From Akkermansiaceae bacterium (GTDB lineage: Bacteria > Verrucomicrobiota > Verrucomicrobiia > Verrucomicrobiales > Akkermansiaceae), in assembly GCA_013041925.1 (NCBI GenBank), contig JABDRB010000033.1, forward strand, positions 62,148 to 126,147: a DNA stretch of 64,000 nucleotides, given 5' to 3'. The notes under the pieces are model-generated. The model was not told where the DNA came from. It worked only from the letters and a program-made list of their open reading frames with translations, and searched no databases. Shown one piece after another: positions 26,638-36,404 of this stretch. Position 1 is the stretch's first letter, and every line of letters begins with the position of its first letter. The position numbers and the translations under genes were made by a program.

Positions 26638-27138
26638 ATGCACATCGTCACACGCCTCTTGATGCTCGCTCTGTTGCCCCTCATCCTTGTTTCCTGCGGT
26701 GGTGGGTATAAGGGGTATATGACCCGATCTTATACCGTGCGGGGTGCCCATTATCAGCCACTTTCTGTGGGGCAGGCACTTGGCTACAAAGAAGTGGGCA
26801 TCGGTTCATGGTATAATGAGAGTAAGTTTTTTGGTTTGAAAAGAGGAAACACATCACTGGGCGAAAAGGTGATGGCGTGGGATATTTCAGCAGCCCACAA
26901 GACGCTGCCGCTACCTTGTGTGGTCAAGGTGACAAATCTCTCAAACGGCAAATCTTTAAAAATGCGGGTGAATGATCGCGGCCCGTTCATTCCCGGACGT
27001 ATTATTGATGTGACCCCGAGGGCGGCAGGAAAACTCGGCTTTAAGAAAAAGGGGCTGACACGAGTCCGAGTAGAGGTGCTCAGTGTGGGCGATGGAAAAT
27101 ACAAACGCAAAGCGAGGCGCCGTTGGTTTGGCTGGTGA
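26638..27138 (+). CDS. rlpA: RlpA-like lipoprotein with double-psi beta-barrel
   Basis: 166 residues. A lipoprotein signal (MLALLPLILVSC, Cys at residue 20) precedes a DPBB domain: GIGSWYNESKFFGLKRGNTS, LPLPCVVKVTNLSNGKSLKM, VNDRGPFIPGRIIDVT. RlpA proteins are outer-membrane lipoproteins, some with lytic transglycosylase activity on denuded glycan. The SPOR domain of longer members is absent and the C-terminus is a short basic tail. The cysteine desulfurase gene begins 41 bases downstream. Catalytic competence is not certain. Confidence 0.88.
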   Translation: MHIVTRLLMLALLPLILVSCGGGYKGYMTRSYTVRGAHYQPLSVGQALGYKEVGIGSWYNESKFFGLKRGNTSLGEKVMAWDISAAHKTLPLPCVVKVTNLSNGKSLKMRVNDRGPFIPGRIIDVTPRAAGKLGFKKKGLTRVRVEVLSVGDGKYKRKARRRWFGW

Positions 27139-27179
27139 TGACGGCTTGCGAGAATCGCTTTCTCAGGTTACATAGCGGC

Positions 27180-28361
27180 ATGATTTATCTCGATTCCAAT
27201 GCAACGACTCGGATCCATCCTGAGGTGTTGGAGGCGATGATGCCCTTCCTGACCGATCACTGGTATAACCCGTCCAGCGGTTACCGTGCTGCAAGGATGG
27301 TGCGGGAGGCGCTTGAATGCGCCCACGCGCAGGTCGCTGCGTTGATCCATGCCAAGCCAGAGGAAATTGTGTTTACCGGCTGCGGGACGGAGTCGAACAA
27401 TGCCGTGATCGCATTCCTAGCTTCCCAGTCCGACCATCGAAAAAAAATAATCACCAGCGCGATCGAACATAGCGCGATTTTGCGTTACTGTGATTCGTTG
27501 GCGGATGTTTATGGTTTGGTGACCGAAAAAATAGGCGTGGATGCAGGCGGGCGGCTGCTTCTGGATGATTTTTCCGAGGCGATGGATGCAGGTGATGCTG
27601 CGATGGCGAGTATCATGTGGGCCAATAACGAAACGGGTATGATTCAACCGATCGCAGAAGCTGTTGAGTTGGCGCACCGAGCTGGTGTGCCCTTTCACAC
27701 CGATGCGATTCAAGCGGTGGGGAAAACGGTGGTGGATGTCCGAGAAGTTCCTGTCGATTACCTGTCGATTTCAGGGCATAAATTTCATGCGCCCAAGGGG
27801 GTCGGGGCACTCTACATCCGTGAGGGATTACGCTTTGAGCCATTGCTCCGCGGTGGTGGTCAGGAATCCGGCAGAAGGAGTGGCACGGAAAATGTGGCCT
27901 CCATCATCGGCATGGGGAAAGCCGCTGAGATCATGAAAAAGCGTCTCGATACCCATGCCAACGATGGCGTGGCAGAACTCCGTGACCACTTTGAGCGTCG
28001 TCTCATCACCGAGATCGATGGCGTGCGGGTGAATGGAGCGCTTGCATATCGCACGGCCAATACGAGCCACCTTTCTTTTGAGGGCTGTGAGGCAGCGGGC
28101 CTGCTTATTTTACTGGATGAATACGGTGTGCAATGTTCTGCGGGTAGCGCGTGTATGACAGGGAAGCAACAGCCATCGCACGTGCAAACCGCGATGGGGA
28201 TTTCAGCCAGCCAAGCCAAAAGCAGCCTGCGTCTTTCGTTTTCCCTGTTTTCCACCCGTGCGGAAACCGACGCCGCTGCCGAAGCGGTGAAGAAGGCGGT
28301 CAATAAGCTCCGCAGCGTGCAGGGTGGCCCTGGAGTAGGACCCGTTCAGGTCTTTACCTGA
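27180..28361 (+). CDS. Cysteine desulfurase (NifS/IscS-like)
   Basis: About 393 residues from the ATG at 27180 (MIYLDSNATTRIHPEVLEAM). PLP-enzyme motifs: FTGCGTESNNAVI, SAIEHSAI, WANNETGMIQPI, the PLP-lysine motif SISGHKFHAPKGVGALY (Lys near 200), GGGQESGRRSGTENV, and the persulfide Cys in CSAGSACMTG. It moves sulfur from cysteine to an acceptor for Fe-S clusters or thio-cofactors. No iscU or sufE lies nearby. The frame opens earlier, overlapping rlpA, but the family N-terminus starts at 27180. Confidence 0.95.
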   Translation: MIYLDSNATTRIHPEVLEAMMPFLTDHWYNPSSGYRAARMVREALECAHAQVAALIHAKPEEIVFTGCGTESNNAVIAFLASQSDHRKKIITSAIEHSAILRYCDSLADVYGLVTEKIGVDAGGRLLLDDFSEAMDAGDAAMASIMWANNETGMIQPIAEAVELAHRAGVPFHTDAIQAVGKTVVDVREVPVDYLSISGHKFHAPKGVGALYIREGLRFEPLLRGGGQESGRRSGTENVASIIGMGKAAEIMKKRLDTHANDGVAELRDHFERRLITEIDGVRVNGALAYRTANTSHLSFEGCEAAGLLILLDEYGVQCSAGSACMTGKQQPSHVQTAMGISASQAKSSLRLSFSLFSTRAETDAAAEAVKKAVNKLRSVQGGPGVGPVQVFT

Positions 28362-28376
28362 ATGGATACGAGTTTA

Positions 28377-29681
28377 TCAGAGATTTTCAATTCTGAATAC
28401 GACGGGGCGTGAGTTGACACACCCGAGTTGCTCGATTTTTTTCAGCGTTTCCTTCAGGAGTCCAAACCGGCAGGTGTGGAGTTGGAAAACCATATCAACA
28501 AAGTCGGCATCTGGGTTGTCTGGATTGACGGGTGAATGTGTCCCGGAAATGCCAATACCCGCATCTGCCAGAGCATGGGCGATCTTGGCGATGACTCCGG
28601 GTTCATCATTGACGTCAAACCTTACATAGTAGGGGGTTTCTGTATCCTCGATACACATCAGCTTACCCCCTTTTTGATAGGGGAGAAATCCACGGTGGCC
28701 ACCTTCATGACCCAGTCCCAGTGCGGCTTCGACGATGTCGGCAACAACCGACGAGGCGGTTGGGTCTTTGCCTGCGCCTCTGCCGTAGAACAGGGATTCT
28801 CCTGCCGCATCACCTTGCACCGCCACCGCATTGAAGACGCCATTGACGCTGGAGAGCACGTGGCTTCCTGGGATAAATGAGGGCTGCGTGCGGATTTCAA
28901 TGTCGCCATTGTCATGCTCGCGAACAACACAGAGGAGCTTCACGACAAATCCGAGACGCTTCGCAAAATCGATATCGATCCCTCGAACCATTTCAATGCC
29001 ACGAACATAAACGTCTTCAGGGTCGATGGTGAAACCATAGGCAAGTGTCGCAAGGAGAATCGCCTTGTGGGCGGCATCCCAGCCGTTGACATCGAGTGTC
29101 GGGTCCGCTTCCGCATACCCCAGCTGCTGAGCTTCCCCAAGTGCCTCTTCGTATGCGAGGCCCGCGTCGGTCATCCGCTCAAGGATGTAGTTGGAAGTGC
29201 CATTGATGATGCCGACCATGGACTGGATGCGGTTGCCGACAAACGAGTCCTGCATCGTTTTGATAATGGGGATGCCGCCAGCGACAGCGGCTTCAAAGTG
29301 GATGGGGGTATCAAATTCCAGGGAGAGAGCGAAGAGCTCTTTGCCGCGTTCGGCAAGGAGGGCTTTGTTGCCTGTCACAACAGGTTTGCCGGCACGCAGA
29401 GAGGCGGCAACAATGTCAAAGGCGGTGGTCGTCCCCCCGATGAGTTCAACGACAATATCGACCTGCGCATCATGGACTACCTCGCTCCAATCCGTGGTGA
29501 GTCGGTCATTCGGTGCTCCCTCGGGGCGGGACTTATTGATATCACGCACGGCAATACGCATAATCTCAACCTGGACACTGCTCCGGTCTGAAATAAGTTT
29601 AAAATTGCGATTCAGCGTTTCCCACACGCCGGTGCCGACGGTTCCAAATCCTACAAGTCCTATGCCGAGTTTTTTACTCAT
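28377..29681 (-). CDS. hom: Homoserine dehydrogenase
   Basis: 434 residues, the usual length for the ACT-containing form. The N-terminal NAD(P) domain has IGLVGFGTVGTGVWETL. The catalytic part shows ELIGGTTTAFDIV, GNKALLAERGKEL, GIINGTSNYILERMTD and ADPTLDVNGWDAAHKAILLA. A C-terminal ACT domain begins around YVRFDVNDEPGVIAKIAHAL, implying feedback control by threonine. It reduces aspartate semialdehyde to homoserine. It diverges from aroD across 172 bases containing a 12-bp palindrome, and converges on the cysteine desulfurase gene. Confidence 0.97.
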   Translation of the reverse strand: MSKKLGIGLVGFGTVGTGVWETLNRNFKLISDRSSVQVEIMRIAVRDINKSRPEGAPNDRLTTDWSEVVHDAQVDIVVELIGGTTTAFDIVAASLRAGKPVVTGNKALLAERGKELFALSLEFDTPIHFEAAVAGGIPIIKTMQDSFVGNRIQSMVGIINGTSNYILERMTDAGLAYEEALGEAQQLGYAEADPTLDVNGWDAAHKAILLATLAYGFTIDPEDVYVRGIEMVRGIDIDFAKRLGFVVKLLCVVREHDNGDIEIRTQPSFIPGSHVLSSVNGVFNAVAVQGDAAGESLFYGRGAGKDPTASSVVADIVEAALGLGHEGGHRGFLPYQKGGKLMCIEDTETPYYVRFDVNDEPGVIAKIAHALADAGIGISGTHSPVNPDNPDADFVDMVFQLHTCRFGLLKETLKKIEQLGCVNSRPVVFRIENL

Positions 29682-29751
29682 GTTGATGTTTGTTCGAGTT
29701 ACGGCAGCCCTTTTGAATCATTAACGAGTTATTGAAAGAGCAAAGTGTCAC

Positions 29752-29763
29752 ATATCGCGATAT
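29752..29763. promoter_or_regulatory. 12-bp palindrome between hom and aroD
   Basis: ATATCGCGATAT, perfect on both strands, in the divergent intergenic region 70 bases from the hom start and 90 bases from the aroD start. Flanks CAC and GTG give an imperfect extension. TTGACA at 29815-29820 may be the aroD -35. The palindrome could be an operator; no regulator can be named. Confidence 0.3.
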
Positions 29764-29853
29764 TCGTGTTGTCGTGCCAGTTGATACGATGAGGGAAACC
29801 GATCAACACGCGCATTGACAAGGCTGCGCCAGTTATGTGACTACTAGGTAGCC

Positions 29854-30552
29854 ATGATCGAGACTAATGTGACCATTCCTCAAACTCCCCTCGTAGTCGG
29901 CTCTGTCGCCACCCTCAACCACCTCGCCTGCTTGCAGCCGGTCGAGCTGCCATCGCTGTGCGACATTTTGGAAATCCGCCTCGATGGGATGGCGGGGCAT
30001 ATGGAGGCACTGGAAATTGAGCTCGACCGCTTTAAAGATTTTCCTCTTCTCTTTACCGCGCGTTGCGTTGCAGAAGGTGGGCTTACGGCACTGAGTGCCA
30101 AGGATCGATCTGACCTCTTACTCGCGGTTGCGGATCGTGCCAGCTGGATCGATGTCGAGTTGGCATCATTCGATGACATGACCGAGGCCATTCACCGTAT
30201 TCGGTGTCACGATGTCGGGTTGATCCTATCCTACCACAATTTTGAAAAAACGCCGGCGGAGTTTGAAATGCAGCGTTTGGTCGACCTGAGCGAAGAGGCG
30301 GATATTATCAAATTGGCCGTGCGCCATCACAGTGTGGATGACTTTGCCCGTTGCACCCGTCTGCTCCAGCGCAATGATCACCCCATGTCAATCATGGGGA
30401 TGGGTGAGCTGGCTCCCGTTTCCCGGCTGCTTTATGCTCAGCATGGATCGCTTCTCAATTACGGCTATCTGGGGGATGAACCCACCGCTCCTGGCCAGTG
30501 GCCCGCGAAGTTATTGAAAGACGCAATCGCGGCGCTGGATCCGATCCGTTAG
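29854..30552 (+). CDS. aroD: 3-Dehydroquinate dehydratase, type I
   Basis: 232 residues. Type I (Schiff-base) enzyme motifs: EIRLDGM (Arg 42), ILSYHNFEKTP with the catalytic His at 128, and DIIKLAV with the Schiff-base Lys at 153. The C-terminal MGMGELAPVSRLL and GQWPAKLLKDA are also typical. It dehydrates 3-dehydroquinate in the shikimate pathway. It ends one base from the convergent helicase gene. Confidence 0.93.
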   Translation: MIETNVTIPQTPLVVGSVATLNHLACLQPVELPSLCDILEIRLDGMAGHMEALEIELDRFKDFPLLFTARCVAEGGLTALSAKDRSDLLLAVADRASWIDVELASFDDMTEAIHRIRCHDVGLILSYHNFEKTPAEFEMQRLVDLSEEADIIKLAVRHHSVDDFARCTRLLQRNDHPMSIMGMGELAPVSRLLYAQHGSLLNYGYLGDEPTAPGQWPAKLLKDAIAALDPIR

Positions 30553-30553
30553 G

Positions 30554-32572
30554 TCACGACGAAGATTCATCTGCCTTCTGGTTCACCACCTTGATCGGGG
30601 CGTCGGGGAGAGCATTGAGAAATGTTTTTCCGTAGGGTTTGGTCACAACGCGATTATCTAATAGAACAACCATGCCCTTGTCCTTGGCGGTGCGGATGAG
30701 TCGGCCTACACCCTGACGTAATTTGAGCACCGCCTCGGGGACGGAGTATTCGACAAACGGGTTGCCTCCATCGGCTTCAATCGCCTCAAGCCTCGATGCC
30801 ACCAGCGGGTGGTCAGGGACGGCAAAGGGAAGCCTTGTGACAATGACGTTGGAAAGTGCTTCGCCTGGGACATCCACACCCGCCCAGAAACTATCGGTTC
30901 CAAACAGCACGCTGTGAATGTCTTTACGGAAAATTTCGACCATTTTATGGCGTGCCATACCATCGCCCTGAAGGAGCAATCTCCAGTCGTTATCATAAAA
31001 GAAATCCTCCATGGCTTCCGCCACATTACGCATCAGTCGGTAGCTGGTGAAGAGGACAAATGCCTTACCTTCGGTGTATTTCAGGACGCGTCCGATCCAG
31101 TGGGCCAGCGCATCTTCATATTGCTCGCTGGTGGGGTCGGGCATGGATTTGATCACGTAGATCTCCATCTGTTTTTTGTAGTTGAAGGGGCTACCAATTT
31201 TGACGGATACGGCATTTTCCGCGCCGATGCGTTTGCGGAAGTAATTTAAGTCATCGTCACCCGTGCCGAGGGTGGCGCTGGTCATGATGCAGGTGCGTCC
31301 GGGTCCAAACATCATACGCCTGAGGAGTTCCGCCACATTGATCGGTGCCGAGTGAATACTGAGCATATCACCCTCACGTCCCCCTTTTTCCACCCAGTAG
31401 ACGCTTTCCTCTTCATCCTGATCGAGGAAAATTCTGACACCTGCATGGATTTCACGGATGCGTCGTGCGCCGTCCATGAGCTCGGCTTTGGTGGTTGAGT
31501 CTTTTTCTAAAGCATCGGCGGCATGTTCGATTTCTTGCCAGAGTTGGCGGAGTGGTTCGGCCAGCGTGTTCTCGACAAAGTCGGGCGTGCGGACACGGAA
31601 TTCTTTGCTGAATGGCCCAAAGTTCACCTCCTGCTGGATGCTGTCGTAAAATTCATCGGCGGCATCCAGCACCTGTTCCGCGGCTTTCATCGACCCTGCA
31701 TGCCGAAGTGCGCGCAGGAGTCCCTTGCGGTTTTTCGGGTTGTATAGCCGCTGCACCTCGAACTTCAACCCCGCGTGGCTCTGTCTTAGCCCGAGCTGCG
31801 TTGCGGCGACTTGTTCCAGCGTGTGGGCCTCGTCAAAAATGACAAAATCATCGGGGAAAAGATAGCCCACGTCATCGTCCGCCAGTTCTCCCAAGGCGAA
31901 TAGGGAGAAAAACAGCGTGTGGTTTAAGACCACGATGTTGGCATCCTCCATCTGCTTGCGCGCCTTTTGATAAAAACAATGGCCATTGCGGCCACAAGTG
32001 CGGGCCGTACAGACACTGCCGTCACTACACACCTGGGCCCAAACTTTCGGGCTTGGGGTGAAGTCCATATCCGACCTCGTGCCATCTTGAGTTCCTTCTG
32101 CCCAATCCCAGATCGCTTTAAGCTCTTCTCCCTCGCTGGTGCTAAAAAGATCTCCGGTTTGCTGCATTGCGCGTTTGAGGCGAAGGGGGCAGACGTAGTT
32201 GCCACGCCCTTTGAGGAGCGCGGCACTCAGGCCTCCACCGAGAATTTGATTGGCGAGCGGAATATCCTTGCTGATCAACTGCTCCTGCAAGTTGATGGTA
32301 TGCGTGGAGATCACAGCCTTGCGGCCTGACGCTAGAGCATATTGTGCAGCGGGAAGCAGGTAGGCGAGCGACTTGCCCACCCCAGTTCCGGCTTCGGCGC
32401 AGAGGATATGTCGGTCTTCGATCGCCTCGGCCACCGCCATTGCCATATGCTGTTGTTCAGGGCGAAATTCAAAATCGGGTGACGCCGAGAGGCCGCCGTC
32501 CGTTGAGAACATATCCTCCATGTCCCGCACCAGCGCACCCAGGCCAGCTCCATCATCTGCAAATCCAATCAT
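30554..32572 (-). CDS. XPD/DinG-family Fe-S ATP-dependent DNA helicase
   Basis: 672 residues. Superfamily 2 motifs: Walker A AEAGTGVGKSLAYLLP, motif Ia STHTINLQEQLI, DEAH box VIFDEAHTLEQVA, and motif VI LRQGVGRLIRTAKDKG. Between I and II lie Cys residues (NYVCPLRLK, VCSDGSVCTARTCGRNGHCF) placed for the 4Fe-4S cluster of XPD/DinG helicases. These 5'-3' helicases unwind DNA or R-loops in repair. DinG or YoaA type cannot be told apart from sequence alone. It diverges from ppc. Confidence 0.93.
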   Translation of the reverse strand: MIGFADDGAGLGALVRDMEDMFSTDGGLSASPDFEFRPEQQHMAMAVAEAIEDRHILCAEAGTGVGKSLAYLLPAAQYALASGRKAVISTHTINLQEQLISKDIPLANQILGGGLSAALLKGRGNYVCPLRLKRAMQQTGDLFSTSEGEELKAIWDWAEGTQDGTRSDMDFTPSPKVWAQVCSDGSVCTARTCGRNGHCFYQKARKQMEDANIVVLNHTLFFSLFALGELADDDVGYLFPDDFVIFDEAHTLEQVAATQLGLRQSHAGLKFEVQRLYNPKNRKGLLRALRHAGSMKAAEQVLDAADEFYDSIQQEVNFGPFSKEFRVRTPDFVENTLAEPLRQLWQEIEHAADALEKDSTTKAELMDGARRIREIHAGVRIFLDQDEEESVYWVEKGGREGDMLSIHSAPINVAELLRRMMFGPGRTCIMTSATLGTGDDDLNYFRKRIGAENAVSVKIGSPFNYKKQMEIYVIKSMPDPTSEQYEDALAHWIGRVLKYTEGKAFVLFTSYRLMRNVAEAMEDFFYDNDWRLLLQGDGMARHKMVEIFRKDIHSVLFGTDSFWAGVDVPGEALSNVIVTRLPFAVPDHPLVASRLEAIEADGGNPFVEYSVPEAVLKLRQGVGRLIRTAKDKGMVVLLDNRVVTKPYGKTFLNALPDAPIKVVNQKADESSS

Positions 32573-32736
32573 CGTTTGAACAGTCCTAACCTATCCACCT
32601 GCATCCGACAACCCCCAAGAGTTCGCCTGACCACAAAAACTGGATGCCCGACCGATGACGCAAGCTCTTTTCATATGGGCTCGACTCCACCGTCCGAACT
32701 TGGAATAATCTCAAGCTCCCAATCACCTCAGCCACT

Positions 32737-35514
32737 GTGAAAACGTCACCCACTCCAAAATCTGCCCAGCAAACCCGTCGTGCCAACCAAGACTATCGTC
32801 GCGTCGGTTTTGAGGAGCTTGAAGATCGATTAAAAACCCTGATGGAGATGCTGGCCGATGTGCTCGAGTCAGAAGGTGACCTTACCGAGAGTATTCCATG
32901 GCGTGGGATGCCGGTTCAGCAACCGTCGAAAACGCCAGAGGATGCCGCCGCCATGGCGCAACTTCAGGCGATCTGTTTTGAAATCCTCAATATGGTGGAG
33001 GAGCGCACCTCACTTAAGATCCGCCACCGACGCCGAAAGGACCTCGGGATGGATGCCGAACAAGGAATGTGGGGAAGGGTCATCAATCAACTCAAGGCGC
33101 AGGGGGTTACCGAAACGGAAGTCCTTGAGGCGTTACCTGATGTCAACGTAACTCCCGTGCTGACGGCTCACCCCACCGAGGCCAAACGACCAACCGTCCG
33201 TGAGCGCCACCTCGCCATCTATAAAGATCTCGTCCGATGGGATCGTAATAAAGAGGACCCCGTCACCTTGGTCGATGTGTTGGACTCGATCAAGGCCGAC
33301 CTAGAAACGCTCTGGTACACGGGCGAGATCCATGCATCACGACCCAGCATCTCTGGCGAGCTGCGGCACACGATTTATTACCTGCGTGAAGTTTTCCCCA
33401 AGGTGATCAAAAAGCTCGATGTCTCGCTCGAATCCGCATGGGAAGCCGTGGGCTGGGATGTCAAGCGACTCCGAGACTCCGCAGCCTACCCGAGCCTGAA
33501 CTTTGGAACCTGGGTCGGGGGCGACCGTGATGGCCACCCACTCGTCACCGCCGATGTCACGGCCAATACCTTGGCTCGGCTCCGCAAGCACAGCCTGCGT
33601 ATTTACCAGCGGGAGCTCAAAGAGGCGGCCAAGGTGTTGACGCACTCACCCTGTGCGGATGATGTTCCAGCCGATCTCACACGCCGAGTTTTGGAGCTAA
33701 GAAAAGAGCTCGGTGTTTGCGGGCGTGAAATTGCCGCGACCAATGCGCGTGAGCCATGGCGATGTTTAGCCTACCTCATGCGCGAGAAACTTGAGCACCC
33801 CGATGTGGGATACACCCGAGTCGATGAGTATGGTGCCGACCTCGATCTCATGGACGCCACCTTGCGCCGTATCGGAGCCGATACCAGTGCGCGTAATGTG
33901 GTGCACCCCCTGCGCCGACTCGTTGAGATTTTCGGTTTCCATCTTGCCACACTCGACATCCGCCAAAATTCACCCTTCCACGATCAGGCAGCCTCCCAGA
34001 TGCTTGCCATTGCCGGAGTTGAAGATGCGGAAAACTTTGCCGATTGGCCCGAGGAAAGACGTGTCGAATTCCTTCTCAAGGAGCTTCAGACCGAGCGGCC
34101 ATGGCGGCCGTGGACAGCAGATGCCGACACCGAGGCGGGCAAAGTCATGGCTTGCCTGCAAGTCCTCCGCGAGCATACCAAGAAGTATGGCAGCGACTGC
34201 CTTGGCCTCTACGTCGTGAGCATGACCCGTCAGGTGTCCGATATGTTGCTCGTTCACCTCTTCGCCCGCGAAGGACGGATGGCCGACTGGAAAGACGGTC
34301 TATGGGTGAGCCGAATCCCCGTCTGCCCGCTTTTTGAAACGGGTGACGACCTGAACCGTGGTGGTGATGTTGTCCGGTCTTACCTCTCGGTCCCTTCCGG
34401 GAAACATTTTTTGCGCAACACCCCTACGGATGTGAAATACATGCCAGTGATGGTCGGATACAGCGATAGCAATAAGGACAGCGGCCTGCTTTCTGGCCAG
34501 TGGTCGTTGCAAAAAGCCCAAGCGCAGATCACCACCGCATGCCAAGATGCGGGTGCGCGGTGCGAATTTTTTCACGGCAGGGGCGGAACAATCAGTCGGG
34601 GGGCTGGCCCGGTCCAGTGGTTTCTCCGTTCACTCCCGTCGGGTAGTCTCAGCGGCGCGATGCGCGTCACCGAGCAGGGCGAGGTGATTCCTCGGAAGTA
34701 TGCCCACCGGTCGAATGCTGCCTATAATCTCGAATTACTGCTTGCTGGGGTGACCAGCGTCACGGTCGCCAATAAGAGAAGTCAAGCGGGGTCGAACCTC
34801 GGTGGCGCTCGCTACCAAGAGACGATGGAATGGCTATCCGTAGAAAGCCGCGCGAGCTATCGACGCTTGTTGGAAGAACCTGGTTTTATGTCGTTTTTCC
34901 GTCAAGCGACCCCGATCGATGCCCTCGAACGCGGTTGCTTCGGGTCACGTCCTGCCAGCCGAACGGGCACGGCGACGCTTGATGATCTACGCGCTATTCC
35001 TTGGGTGTTTAGTTGGACGCAGGCACGTTACTACATGCCGGGATGGTTTGGTGTCGGGTCTTCCCTTGAAAAGCTCAAAAACGACAACCCCGACGCCTTT
35101 GTAGCGTTGTCATCCATGGTCCACGAAGAGCCATTTCTCAGATACCTGTTGACCAACGTCGAGACCAACCTCGTGAGTGCCGATGTCGAGCTGATGGCGT
35201 CTTATGCCAAGTTGGTCGAGGATGAGGAACTACGCGCACGCTTTCAAGGGATCATCGAAGCTGAATTCTTCCGCACGGGCGAAATGATCGATCAAATTTT
35301 TGGCTCGAGCTTCGCCGAGCGCCGTCCACGGATGCTGCGCACCTTAAAGATGAGGGAGCTTCCTCTTCGCCTTCTGCATGAGCAGCAGGTGGTGCTACTC
35401 GCCGACTGGAGAGCGTCCCAGAAATCGGGAGACGCTGCCAAGGAATCCGAGCTTCTCAATGCCCTGCAGTATTCCGTTAATGCCATCGCCAGTGGCCTGC
35501 GCACGACTGGTTGA
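32737..35514 (+). CDS. ppc: Phosphoenolpyruvate carboxylase
   Basis: 925 residues starting at GTG. Catalytic motifs: VLTAHPTEAKR (His 145), WVGGDRDGHPLVTADVT, MVGYSDSNKDSGLLSGQW, and FHGRGGTISRGAGPVQ near residue 612. It carboxylates PEP to oxaloacetate to refill the TCA cycle, feeding aspartate and so the hom pathway. Length matches bacterial enzymes. The N-terminus up to about residue 20 is unusual, basic and poorly conserved-looking, so the start could be later. Confidence 0.96.
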   Translation: MKTSPTPKSAQQTRRANQDYRRVGFEELEDRLKTLMEMLADVLESEGDLTESIPWRGMPVQQPSKTPEDAAAMAQLQAICFEILNMVEERTSLKIRHRRRKDLGMDAEQGMWGRVINQLKAQGVTETEVLEALPDVNVTPVLTAHPTEAKRPTVRERHLAIYKDLVRWDRNKEDPVTLVDVLDSIKADLETLWYTGEIHASRPSISGELRHTIYYLREVFPKVIKKLDVSLESAWEAVGWDVKRLRDSAAYPSLNFGTWVGGDRDGHPLVTADVTANTLARLRKHSLRIYQRELKEAAKVLTHSPCADDVPADLTRRVLELRKELGVCGREIAATNAREPWRCLAYLMREKLEHPDVGYTRVDEYGADLDLMDATLRRIGADTSARNVVHPLRRLVEIFGFHLATLDIRQNSPFHDQAASQMLAIAGVEDAENFADWPEERRVEFLLKELQTERPWRPWTADADTEAGKVMACLQVLREHTKKYGSDCLGLYVVSMTRQVSDMLLVHLFAREGRMADWKDGLWVSRIPVCPLFETGDDLNRGGDVVRSYLSVPSGKHFLRNTPTDVKYMPVMVGYSDSNKDSGLLSGQWSLQKAQAQITTACQDAGARCEFFHGRGGTISRGAGPVQWFLRSLPSGSLSGAMRVTEQGEVIPRKYAHRSNAAYNLELLLAGVTSVTVANKRSQAGSNLGGARYQETMEWLSVESRASYRRLLEEPGFMSFFRQATPIDALERGCFGSRPASRTGTATLDDLRAIPWVFSWTQARYYMPGWFGVGSSLEKLKNDNPDAFVALSSMVHEEPFLRYLLTNVETNLVSADVELMASYAKLVEDEELRARFQGIIEAEFFRTGEMIDQIFGSSFAERRPRMLRTLKMRELPLRLLHEQQVVLLADWRASQKSGDAAKESELLNALQYSVNAIASGLRTTG

Positions 35515-35569
35515 TGGTGCTAGCCCGCATCCATCACCCGCCTCGCCTCCACGTTGGTGATCGTATGGG

Positions 35570-36199
35570 CTAGCCGTAAACCTCGAGTGACTCGGCCGTC
35601 CAGTTGGCCCGACTAAAATCGAGCACGCGGGTCAGTCGATTCGGCACCGCGACGACCTTCATCCCCGCTTGGTGTGCGGAGAGCAGGCCGTTCATTGAGT
35701 CTTCGATCACGAGGCAATCACGAGGATCGATACCGAGTTGTCTGGCGGCTTCCAGAAAGAGGTCGGGGGCGGGCTTGATCTTGGGTGCATCTCCTCGGCA
35801 GACGGTGGTGTCGAAATACGGCATCAATTCGAGCTTTTCGAGCCATCCATCCACCCATCGATGTGATGAGCTGGAAACAACCGCTGTGGGTTTTTCTGAC
35901 AATTCCTGAGCCAATCTAGCCACACCGGGCATCGGCTCTGCATGTTCCAGATCGCGGATGATTTGCTCCTGCCGCTGTGAGTTTTCCCTATCCCAGTCAA
36001 AGGTCCGACCACTGAGTTCTTCCAGATAGTTGGGCGGCGACCATGTATCAAAATCACTGCCAATGCATTGGACGTAATCGTCTTGTTTAAGCTCAAACCC
36101 CTCCCGCTCGAACAAACGTTTCCACGATTGATAAATCGGCCACTCGCTATCGAGGATCACCCCGTCAAAATCGAATAATACCGCCTTGGCTTGTGCCAT
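35570..36199 (-). CDS. HAD-superfamily phosphatase, beta-phosphoglucomutase/GPP-like
   Basis: About 209 residues from the ATG at 36199 (MAQAKAVLFDFDGVILDSEW). Motif I DFDGVILDSE, motif II VVSSSSHRWVDGWLEKL, Lys in APKIKPAPDLFLEAARQLG, and motif IV LVIEDSMNGLLSAHQAGM. The helical cap lies between motifs I and II (about 18-85). Members dephosphorylate or isomerise small sugar phosphates. The exact substrate is unknown. An AGAGAG stretch precedes the ATG; the longer frame to 36286 looks non-coding. Confidence 0.9.
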   Translation of the reverse strand: MAQAKAVLFDFDGVILDSEWPIYQSWKRLFEREGFELKQDDYVQCIGSDFDTWSPPNYLEELSGRTFDWDRENSQRQEQIIRDLEHAEPMPGVARLAQELSEKPTAVVSSSSHRWVDGWLEKLELMPYFDTTVCRGDAPKIKPAPDLFLEAARQLGIDPRDCLVIEDSMNGLLSAHQAGMKVVAVPNRLTRVLDFSRANWTAESLEVYG

Positions 36200-36404
36200 G
36201 ATCTCTCTGACTTCCTTGTGCATGATTCTGGTGAGACTTGATGCTGATCGTCGATTTGGCAAGCCCGCATCGCGATGGCCCGTCACACGGTGGGTTTCTG
36301 GATTTTTTTCTTTAATGATGTCGGGGGGGCGCCACTGGATGTTAGTGGGGGGGCGTGTGTGAACTTGCGCTTGCCGTCTGTGCGATCCTACGTAAGATCC
36401 GCCT

